This document shows positions 1 to 4,623 of a DNA stretch of 8,086 bases, piece after piece; positions within the stretch are counted from its first letter, which is position 1, and every line of letters begins with the position of its first letter. The DNA comes from Candidatus Caldarchaeum sp. (lineage in GTDB: Archaea > Thermoproteota > Nitrososphaeria_A > Caldarchaeales > Caldarchaeaceae): positions 1-8,086 of the forward strand of contig JANWZU010000184.1 in the NCBI GenBank assembly GCA_025054795.1. The letters run 5' to 3'. The notes beneath the pieces were generated by a model. The model searched no databases. It was not told the origin of the DNA and saw only the letters and a list, made by a program, of their open reading frames with translations. A program made the translations under genes and the position numbers.

Positions 1-1
1 G

Positions 2-244
2 AAGGCCCATGACGTTTCAGATGTTCTGCTCGAGTATAGGCAGAGGTTTCCGCCATGGTTCGCCTCCGAAGTGGATTTCCTCGCCGACACCTCTAGGCGG
101 CTCACAGCCAAAAGAGAGCTAAGCTTCTACGGAGGCGAGGAGGCGCTGCTGTCTCCTGAGGATTTGGTTGACAAAAGAGACGCCGAAGAGGCGGTCGAAC
201 ACGCTTCAAAAACGTTTGAACTAGTCAAGAACTTAATGGAGTGA
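2..244 (+). CDS. HEPN-domain protein, C-terminal part (partial at 5' edge)
   Basis: An open frame enters from the left edge and ends at TGA 242-244, giving the last 80 residues of a protein. The visible part reads as the end of a HEPN domain: a helix with the pattern LLEYRQRFPPWF, a middle helix, then the region around FYGGEEALLSPEDLVDKRDA and a closing amphipathic helix EEAVEHASKTFELVKNLM. The Y-G-G/LLSPEDL region followed by an A-x-x-x-A-x-x-F/I-x-x-V helix is typical of HEPN proteins that partner minimal nucleotidyltransferases (MNT) in archaea. Such proteins form helical bundles and often act as toxins or RNases in toxin-antitoxin pairs. The catalytic R-x4-6-H motif cannot be judged because part of the domain lies outside the window, as does any MNT partner. 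The family call is by eye and the function is inferred. Confidence 0.68.
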   Translation, partial: KAHDVSDVLLEYRQRFPPWFASEVDFLADTSRRLTAKRELSFYGGEEALLSPEDLVDKRDAEEAVEHASKTFELVKNLME

Positions 245-275
245 GCAACGCCTTATGAAAGAAGCAGAATCAGCC

Positions 276-350
276 TAGCGGGGGGTGGACTCGAACCACC
301 GATCTCCGGGTTATGAGCCCGGCGGGTTAACCTGGCTACCCTACCCCGCT
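276..350 (-). tRNA. Initiator tRNA-Met (anticodon CAT)
   Basis: The minus strand folds into a complete 75-nt cloverleaf without an intron. The acceptor stem is AGCGGGG/CCCCGCT, the D stem GGGT/ACCC, the anticodon stem CCGGG/CCCGG around loop CTCATAA, the variable loop AGATC, the T stem GGTGG/CCACC around TTCGAGT, and the discriminator is A. The A1-T72 first pair and three consecutive G-C pairs (GGG at 29-31, CCC at 39-41) closing the anticodon stem are the archaeal initiator signature, so this is the initiator rather than the elongator tRNA. The 3' CCA is not encoded; the next bases are GGCTG. It faces the HEPN gene tail-to-tail with 31 bp between them. Confidence 0.96.
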
Positions 351-376
351 CCGTTTTGATGATTTTGCTTGCTTGA

Positions 377-383
377 ATATAAA
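377..383 (-). promoter_or_regulatory. TATA box for the initiator tRNA
   Basis: The minus strand reads TTTATAT here, centred 30 bp before the tRNA 5' end. This is the expected place for an archaeal box A and implies transcription starting a few bases before the mature tRNA. The flanking sequence is AT-rich (gattttgcttgcttgaata) in an otherwise GC-richer stretch. Confidence 0.7.
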
Positions 384-473
384 GTATCGGGATGGGGTGT
401 GGTCTGCGTTGGTCTTTGTTTGCGACGGGTCCAAAGTGTCTCTCAGAAATTTTTCCGGGTTGGCAGAGGACCT

Positions 474-1520
474 CTAGCCACTTAACGCTTCCTCTATCTC
501 CCTCCCTAAAATCAGTTTGATGTCCTGTCTCTCAGCCTTCTCCCTCAAAATTTCAGCAACACTCTCCGGAGCCACACCTACCGACAGGACAACGAGAAAA
601 GGTTTCCTACCGTACTTCGCCTCGACAGCAACAACTCTGTCCAGCAGCTTCGCAACCTCTCTCTCAGCCTCCTCCACATCCCTCAAGCTAGTCGTCACCT
701 CGCCGACCACCAGCGGGTCCTCGGAGAAAACGTCTATGTCCAACACCTCCCCATTCTTCGCCACCCATCCTCTACCAACCCTCGCCTGCGGAAACCCAAG
801 CTCTTCAAGAAGAACCTTGATGTAAGCGGCTGCGTGAATCTCATACGTGACGCCTAGTGCCGCTCCCAACTCCGCAAACCCAACCGAGACTCTTTTACTC
901 AGGCCTTGGTAGGCCTTCCTCAAATCTCTAACCTCTTCCCACAATTTGTTCTGACCCTCTCTCAACGCCCTAACCTCCTCCCATAATTTGCTGTTGCTTT
1001 CCCACAGCTTTTCCTGCCCCTCTCGAAGGCTTCTAACCTCCTCCCACAACATGTTCTGCCCCTCTCTCAACGCTCTAACCTCTTCCCAAAGCTTGTTGCT
1101 GCTCTCCCACAGCTTTTCTTGCCCCTCCCGAAGGCTCTTAACCTCCTCCCACAACTTGTTCTGCCCTTCCCATAATTTGTTGCTGCTTTCCCACAGCTTT
1201 TCCTGCCCCTCTCGAAGACTCCTAACCTCCTCCCACAGCTTGTTCTGCCCTTCCCAAAGCTTGTTCTGGTTCTCACGTAGGCCTCTAATCTCTTCCCATA
1301 TTTTGACTTGGTTCTCCCAAAGCTTGTTCTGGTTTTCCCAGAGGAGTCTGGTTTCTTCTCTAAGCGTTTTTATTTCTTCCCAGATTCTTGTGAGGTTTTT
1401 CTCTATGGAGTCCAGACGCTCTATTATCTCGGACAGCCCTAGGTAGCCGGCTACTGCGTACCTGAATTCTCTGTCCTCTTCGAGTAGTTTGAGGAAGTCG
1501 TCCCGTAGCTTGGTTGACAA
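474..1520 (-). CDS. Heptad-array coiled-coil protein with PD-(D/E)XK (DUF3782-like) C-terminal domain
   Basis: This 348-residue protein starts at TTG (1518-1520). There is no upstream ATG in frame and a TATA box sits about 30 bp upstream, so a leaderless TTG start fits. Residues 1-45 form a helical head. Residues 46-206 are 23 uninterrupted heptads, mostly LWEEVRS, LREGQEK, LWESSNK and LWEGQNK, with Leu (once Ile) at every first position; this should form a very long parallel coiled coil. Residues from about 218 to 345 look like the nuclease-like domain of archaeal DUF3782 proteins: a helix (LGVTYEIHAAAYIKVLLEEL), then LDIDVF (D261, D263), then VVGEVTT (E274). In PD-(D/E)XK enzymes the last motif is E-x-K, but here the Lys position is Thr276, so cleavage activity is doubtful. 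No signal peptide or membrane segment is seen. The family call is fairly sure; the role (DNA processing, scaffold or defence) is unknown. Confidence 0.82.
   Translation of the reverse strand: MSTKLRDDFLKLLEEDREFRYAVAGYLGLSEIIERLDSIEKNLTRIWEEIKTLREETRLLWENQNKLWENQVKIWEEIRGLRENQNKLWEGQNKLWEEVRSLREGQEKLWESSNKLWEGQNKLWEEVKSLREGQEKLWESSNKLWEEVRALREGQNMLWEEVRSLREGQEKLWESNSKLWEEVRALREGQNKLWEEVRDLRKAYQGLSKRVSVGFAELGAALGVTYEIHAAAYIKVLLEELGFPQARVGRGWVAKNGEVLDIDVFSEDPLVVGEVTTSLRDVEEAEREVAKLLDRVVAVEAKYGRKPFLVVLSVGVAPESVAEILREKAERQDIKLILGREIEEALSG
903..1385 (-). repeat. Tandem 21-bp (heptad-coding) repeat array
   Basis: This is the DNA under the 23 heptads of the coiled-coil protein. The unit is 21 bp, and higher-order copies are nearly identical: a 30-bp segment beginning cccacagcttttcctgcccc (plus strand) recurs starting at 1001, 1106 and 1190, that is, 105 and 84 bp apart (5 and 4 heptads). 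The close nucleotide identity, not just protein similarity, suggests recent unit duplication or gene conversion, and the number of units may vary between strains. Confidence 0.85.
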
Positions 1521-1545
1521 CTCTGTTGGATGTTGGGCGGCGCTG

Positions 1546-1553
1546 CTTATAAT
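1546..1553 (-). promoter_or_regulatory. TATA box for the coiled-coil gene
   Basis: The minus strand reads ATTATAAG, centred about 30 bp before the TTG start at 1520. It supports this start and a leaderless or near-leaderless mRNA. It lies about 45 bp from the TATA box of the divergent gene, so the 99-bp region 1521-1619 holds two back-to-back promoters. Confidence 0.62.
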
Positions 1554-1590
1554 GGTTTACTGGTTTGATGCACCGGCAGGTGTCTGAACG

Positions 1591-1598
1591 TTTAATAA
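1591..1598 (+). promoter_or_regulatory. TATA box for the LLM oxidoreductase gene
   Basis: TTTAATAA is centred about 26 bp before ATG 1620. Transcription would begin at or next to that ATG. The upstream in-frame ATG at 1602 would then lie between the box and the start of the mRNA, so it is unlikely to be used. Confidence 0.6.
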
Positions 1599-1619
1599 TG
1601 CATGGATGGATGTTGTGTT

Positions 1620-2540
1620 ATGGTTGTGTTTTTCGGGGCTGTCGTTCCACGGTACGACGTTGATTTCAGGAAGGCTGTTGACTTGGCTGTGGACTTCGAG
1701 GGCCTAGGGTTTTCGTCTCTATGGTTTACTGACCATCTTCAGCGACGTGGTGCTTCTAGATTGCTTGAGACATGGACTCTGCTTTCTGCCTTGGCGCCGG
1801 TGACTGATGTTAGGCTGGGGACTGTTGTCCTATGCTCATGCTACAGACATCCCTCGGTTTTGGCTAAGATGGCCGCTACCTTGGACGTTGTAAGCGGAGG
1901 CCGGCTTGAGCTGGGGCTGGGCACGGGGTCGGAGTCGCAGAACGAGGAGCTAGGGGCCCTTGGTTTAGAGGTGTGGAGAAGCGGTGAGAGGATTGAGAGG
2001 TTCAGAGAGTACGTGGAGGTTGTGCGTCTGCTGATGAAGGACGAAGGAGTTGTCGACTTCAGCGGAAGATTCTACAAACTCTCAAAAGCAGTATGCAACA
2101 CGCCTTCTGTGCAGAAACCCTCTCCACCCATCTGGGTTGGAGGAAGGAGGAGAAAGATGGTGGAGGCTGCGGCTGAGATAGGCGATGGATGGAACTTCTA
2201 CGGCGAAAGCGTCGAAGAATACCGTCAGATAGTTAAAGTTTACGACGAAGCATGCAAAAAAGCAGGCCGAAGGCCTGCAAAGTCCATCTTCACGAACACG
2301 GTTGTTTACACATCTGAGGAAGACAGGCTGGAGAAAATCAGGAAACTTGGAGAATTCAACTCGGTCGAAGAGGCTTTGAGGAAAACGTTCACACTTTTGT
2401 ACGGAAAACCTGACGAGGTGATTGAGCAGGTGGGTCTTCTGCAGAGCCTAGGCGTCGGGATGCTGGTGTTGAGGGACATTGATGTTGATGGGTCTAGCCT
2501 GCGTGTCTTCGCCCGTGAGGTATTACCTTCGTTCAGCTGA
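1620..2540 (+). CDS. LLM-class (luciferase-like) flavin/F420-dependent oxidoreductase
   Basis: This 306-residue enzyme has the TIM-barrel fold of the bacterial-luciferase superfamily. Visible family marks are an early strand VVFFGAVVP, GLGFSSLWFTDH (residues 28-39), a LGTVVL strand (66-71), RHPSVLAKMAATLD (76-89) and VSGGRLELGLGTGSE (91-105). Later come FSGRFYKL, PPIWVGG and a C-terminal YGKPDEVIEQ segment that closes the barrel. The RHP..LAK..ATLD..S.GR pattern and about 300-330 residue length are typical of archaeal F420-dependent members such as Mer and F420-glucose-6-phosphate dehydrogenase relatives. The substrate cannot be read from sequence, and FMN use is not excluded. The start at 1620 is preferred over ATG 1602 because of the TATA spacing and because family proteins begin just before this strand. 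It is probably cytosolic. A YjbQ gene follows after 37 bp but has its own promoter. Confidence 0.88.
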   Translation: MVVFFGAVVPRYDVDFRKAVDLAVDFEGLGFSSLWFTDHLQRRGASRLLETWTLLSALAPVTDVRLGTVVLCSCYRHPSVLAKMAATLDVVSGGRLELGLGTGSESQNEELGALGLEVWRSGERIERFREYVEVVRLLMKDEGVVDFSGRFYKLSKAVCNTPSVQKPSPPIWVGGRRRKMVEAAAEIGDGWNFYGESVEEYRQIVKVYDEACKKAGRRPAKSIFTNTVVYTSEEDRLEKIRKLGEFNSVEEALRKTFTLLYGKPDEVIEQVGLLQSLGVGMLVLRDIDVDGSSLRVFAREVLPSFS

Positions 2541-2547
2541 AAAACTG

Positions 2548-2555
2548 TTTATTAA
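2548..2555 (+). promoter_or_regulatory. TATA box for the YjbQ-family gene
   Basis: TTTATTAA is centred about 26-27 bp before GTG 2578 and lies just after the stop of the preceding oxidoreductase gene. It supports a separate leaderless transcript and argues against the long upstream-extended start at 2479 that would overlap the previous gene. Confidence 0.6.
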
Positions 2556-2577
2556 ACGCCGGAGCGTTTTGCATGGC

Positions 2578-2994
2578 GTGAAAACCTATTCGGAGACTCT
2601 GGTTTTGAACACTAGGTCTAGGGTTGAGTTGAACGATTTGTCTGACAGGGTTGAGAAGGTTGTGGCTGCGTCGGGGGTTAGGAATGGCGTTGTCAACGTG
2701 TTCTCGATGCACACTACGCTCGGCCTCTACCTCAACGAGAACGAGTCCAACCTGAAGCGGGATGTTCTCGAGTTTCTTGAAAGGCTCGCTCCAGAAGCAC
2801 GTGGATACCACCACGACACCATAGACCCCACGGCGAACACCTTCTCCCACCTACGCTCTATACTGCTCTCGCCTGTGATAACGCTGCCCGTCGAGAACGG
2901 TAAAACAGTGAGGGGTACGTGGCAGTCAATCATAGCGGCTGAGTTCGACGGCCCTAGGACGAGGAAGATTCTTGTCCAAGTCCTCGGCGAGTAG
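2578..2994 (+). CDS. YjbQ / UPF0047 family protein
   Basis: This is a 138-residue protein, the usual size for the family, with a start at GTG 2578 set by a TATA box 26 bp upstream; TTG 2569 is the nearest alternative. Family marks in order are SMHTTLGLYLNENES (residues 43-57), GYHHDTIDP (76-84), HLRSILL (91-97), VITLPVENGK (100-109), GTWQSI (113-118) and FDGPRTRKILVQVLG (123-137). The conserved His (45, 79, 91), Asp80 and Glu54 form the family's putative metal/phosphate pocket. Bacterial YjbQ has been reported to have weak thiamine-phosphate synthase activity, and databases use the name secondary thiamine-phosphate synthase; the physiological role is unsettled. It is a cytosolic homo-oligomer in the family. 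No thiamine gene is adjacent, so the pathway link is not supported by context. Its stop codon directly abuts that of the convergent acyl-CoA dehydrogenase gene. Confidence 0.92.
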   Translation: MKTYSETLVLNTRSRVELNDLSDRVEKVVAASGVRNGVVNVFSMHTTLGLYLNENESNLKRDVLEFLERLAPEARGYHHDTIDPTANTFSHLRSILLSPVITLPVENGKTVRGTWQSIIAAEFDGPRTRKILVQVLGE

Positions 2995-4215
2995 CTACTC
3001 CACGTACTCTTTTCCGATGACCTCTCTTGCGACTATTAGTTTGAGTATGTTTTCCGCTCCCTCCGCTCCGACGACGTAGCTGAAGGCGGCTAGCCATGCT
3101 CTGAATATCGGCGTCTCCTTGAAGTAGGCGGCTCCCCCATGTATCTTCATCACCTCCTCGCCTATGTCAACTGCCAGCGAGGCGCATTTCAGCTTGGACA
3201 TGGCTCCTATTTTCGCTACATCGGCCAGCGTTCCCTGCTTGTCTCGGTAGTATCTGTCGGCTGTCCAAGCAGCCTTGTAGCTGAGGAGTTTAGCGGCTTC
3301 GAGCTCTGTCGCAAAGTCGGCTAACTTGAAGCTGACGCCTTGGTATGCTGAAAGGGGCTTGCCGAACACTTGTCTGGTGCGAACCCATTCTAGAGCTCTG
3401 TCCATCAGCCATCTTGCGCATCCCACGCAGATGGCGCCTATCATGGTTCTGGCTAGGTTGAAACCCTCCATCGCTATTTTGAACCCGCCGTTGACCGGCC
3501 CGACTCTGTAAACGTCGTCGACCAGAACGTTGTCGATTGTCAGAACAGACGTGTCCAGACCTTTCCGTGCGAACTCAGTCCAAGGTGTGTAGGAGATGTT
3601 CTCCACTTTTTTGCCGTTCTTCTTCATCAAAAGCACGAAGTCGGTTATGGTTCGGTGTTTGAGGGCTGGGTCTCCGGTCCTAGCTATGAGGAACCAGCCC
3701 CCACCCCAAGGCATCCTCTCTATCACCGTGGGAAGCGACACCATCGTCTTCTCCCCGCTTATGCTCCAGCTTCTGTCGTCTGTCTTGACGGCTCTGCACT
3801 TCACAGAGGCTACGTCGCTTCCTCCGTGCGCCTCCGTGCTGGCGATGCCTATCGCTGCGTCTCCTGAAGCGATACGTGGAAGAATCTCCCTTCTCGCATC
3901 CTCAGAGCCGTAGAGCTGCAGGATGTAGCCCCACGAACACTGGATGAGATACATCACAGCCAGCGAAAGAGCGGGCCCGTGGTAAGCCAGTTCCTCGCCT
4001 GCTATGGCTGCCTCGAGAAACGAACCCTCCTGCCCTCCATACTCCATGGAGATTGTCATTCCAGGCAAACCGGCTCCGGCCATCTTCTCGACGACTTCAC
4101 GGCCTATCTCCCCTTTTTCATCTATCTCAAGCCAGCGCGGCTCGATGACTCTCTTACAGAACTCCGAGACCTTATCACGCAGAAGCGTCTGCTCTGGGCT
4201 TAGCTGAAAATCCAT
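2995..4215 (-). CDS. Acyl-CoA dehydrogenase (FAD-dependent)
   Basis: This 406-residue protein covers the whole acyl-CoA dehydrogenase family length. The N-terminal helical domain begins at MDFQLSPEQTLLRDKVSEF. The middle beta-domain carries GIASTEAHGGSDVASVKC (residues 123-140), the flavin/substrate-binding T-E-x-x-x-G-S-D motif. The C-terminal domain has RTRQVFGKPLSAYQGVSFKL (279-298), DIGEEVMKIHGGAAY (350-364) and the end AEGAENILKLIVAREVIG. Glu385 in A-E-G-A-E-N-I aligns with the catalytic Glu of medium-chain acyl-CoA dehydrogenase (Y-E-G-T-S-Q-I), so an active alpha,beta-dehydrogenase is expected. The acyl chain cannot be predicted. It is cytosolic and would pass electrons to an electron-transfer flavoprotein not seen here. 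ATG 4215 is supported by a TATA box 27 bp upstream. It follows the Alba gene by 35 bp in the same direction. Confidence 0.95.
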   Translation of the reverse strand: MDFQLSPEQTLLRDKVSEFCKRVIEPRWLEIDEKGEIGREVVEKMAGAGLPGMTISMEYGGQEGSFLEAAIAGEELAYHGPALSLAVMYLIQCSWGYILQLYGSEDARREILPRIASGDAAIGIASTEAHGGSDVASVKCRAVKTDDRSWSISGEKTMVSLPTVIERMPWGGGWFLIARTGDPALKHRTITDFVLLMKKNGKKVENISYTPWTEFARKGLDTSVLTIDNVLVDDVYRVGPVNGGFKIAMEGFNLARTMIGAICVGCARWLMDRALEWVRTRQVFGKPLSAYQGVSFKLADFATELEAAKLLSYKAAWTADRYYRDKQGTLADVAKIGAMSKLKCASLAVDIGEEVMKIHGGAAYFKETPIFRAWLAAFSYVVGAEGAENILKLIVAREVIGKEYVE

Positions 4216-4238
4216 GCGTAAACCGTTCTAAAACCACC

Positions 4239-4246
4239 ATATTTAG
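4239..4246 (-). promoter_or_regulatory. TATA-like box for the acyl-CoA dehydrogenase gene
   Basis: The minus strand reads CTAAATAT, centred about 27 bp before ATG 4215, inside the 35-bp gap after the Alba gene. It suggests that the dehydrogenase can be transcribed separately as a leaderless mRNA, although read-through from the Alba gene is also possible. Confidence 0.5.
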
Positions 4247-4250
4247 ATGA

Positions 4251-4535
4251 CTAGGGCTGTTCGACCACTATCCTCATGTAGCTTATCCTCCTAGGCTTAC
4301 CGTCTACTTCAAAGTCCTCGCTCCAGATGGAGATGTCCTTAACACGGAGGTCTTTTCTGAAAGAGTTTCGCAGAAGCTCGACCGTGTCGACGCATAACGG
4401 AATGTTCCGGCCCCGGGCAACCAGCTCGATTTCCTTACAGCCTCTGTTGAGAAGCGTGATGGAGGCTGTTACGTAGCGGAAGACAGGTTTCCTGCCGATG
4501 ATTACAAGCCTTGTCTTCGCTGGGGCCGAGGTCAT
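4251..4535 (-). CDS. DNA/RNA-binding protein Alba
   Basis: This 94-residue protein has full Alba (Sac10b) length and order. RLVIIGRKPVFRYVTA (residues 9-24) is the first strand and the DNA-contact loop. ITLLNRGCKEIELVARGRNI (26-45) follows, then VDTVELLRNSF (49-59), and the beta-hairpin arm ends in RRISYMRIVVEQ (82-93). Alba coats DNA and RNA in archaea as a dimer and helps chromatin packaging. Compared with Sulfolobus Alba, the two adjacent Lys of the contact loop are Arg15-Lys16. The usual MNYV is FRYV and the ISKAVD segment is IPLCVD, with Cys48 and Cys33 unusual. Lys16, the residue regulated by acetylation in Sulfolobus, seems to be kept in a near-equivalent place. The ATG start at 4535 has a TATA box about 28 bp upstream. 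It may be a second, divergent Alba paralogue of the genome. Confidence 0.93.
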   Translation of the reverse strand: MTSAPAKTRLVIIGRKPVFRYVTASITLLNRGCKEIELVARGRNIPLCVDTVELLRNSFRKDLRVKDISIWSEDFEVDGKPRRISYMRIVVEQP

Positions 4536-4537
4536 TT

Positions 4538-4599
4538 ACAGGTTGTTTCTCCGAGGTGCTTATAAGGCTTATAACCTGTTAAAGGCTGAAGGCCTGTTA
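4538..4599. promoter_or_regulatory. Repeated motifs in the alba / propeller divergent region
   Basis: ACAGGTT (4538-4544) is an inverted copy of AACCTGT (4573-4579), and the two flank the alba TATA boxes. CCTGTTA also occurs as direct repeats at 4575-4581 and 4593-4599, 18 bp apart. Such placement is what an operator would look like, but no regulator is identified and the short length of the matches leaves room for chance. Confidence 0.3.
4558..4577 (-). promoter_or_regulatory. Tandem TATA boxes of the alba promoter
   Basis: Two overlapping TTATAAG elements on the minus strand (about 4558-4567 and 4568-4577) lie 23-42 bp before ATG 4535. The nearer one gives a leaderless start and the farther one a leader of about 10 nt. 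Together they form a perfect 7-bp inverted repeat, TTATAAG-G-CTTATAA (4560-4574), so the element could also bind TBP toward the divergent propeller gene. Confidence 0.6.
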
Positions 4600-4623
4600 T
4601 CCGGTTAATGGGGAAAGATTTTA

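Noticed and set aside
276..350. Possible tRNA intron, common in archaeal tRNA-Met
   Set aside because: The 75-nt sequence folds with a 7-nt anticodon loop and all standard stems, so there is no insertion.
351..473. Terminator or small RNA between the tRNA promoter and the coiled-coil gene end
   Set aside because: Only short T-runs and the tRNA TATA box are seen; no stable hairpin or clear termination signal could be supported.
1001..1219. CRISPR-like regularly spaced near-identical segments
   Set aside because: The spacing is 105 and 84 bp in multiples of 21, the 'spacers' are themselves repeat units, and the whole array codes for heptads in frame.
988..1446. Open 152-codon plus-strand frame opposite the coiled-coil gene, rich in Ser, Leu and Phe
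   Set aside because: It is a shadow of the heptad-coding repeat on the other strand. Its periodic protein follows from the 21-bp unit and it has no promoter.
2479..2577. N-terminal extension of the YjbQ protein starting at ATG 2479
   Set aside because: It overlaps the end of the oxidoreductase gene, adds 33 residues absent from the family, and the TATA box at 2548-2555 lies inside it.
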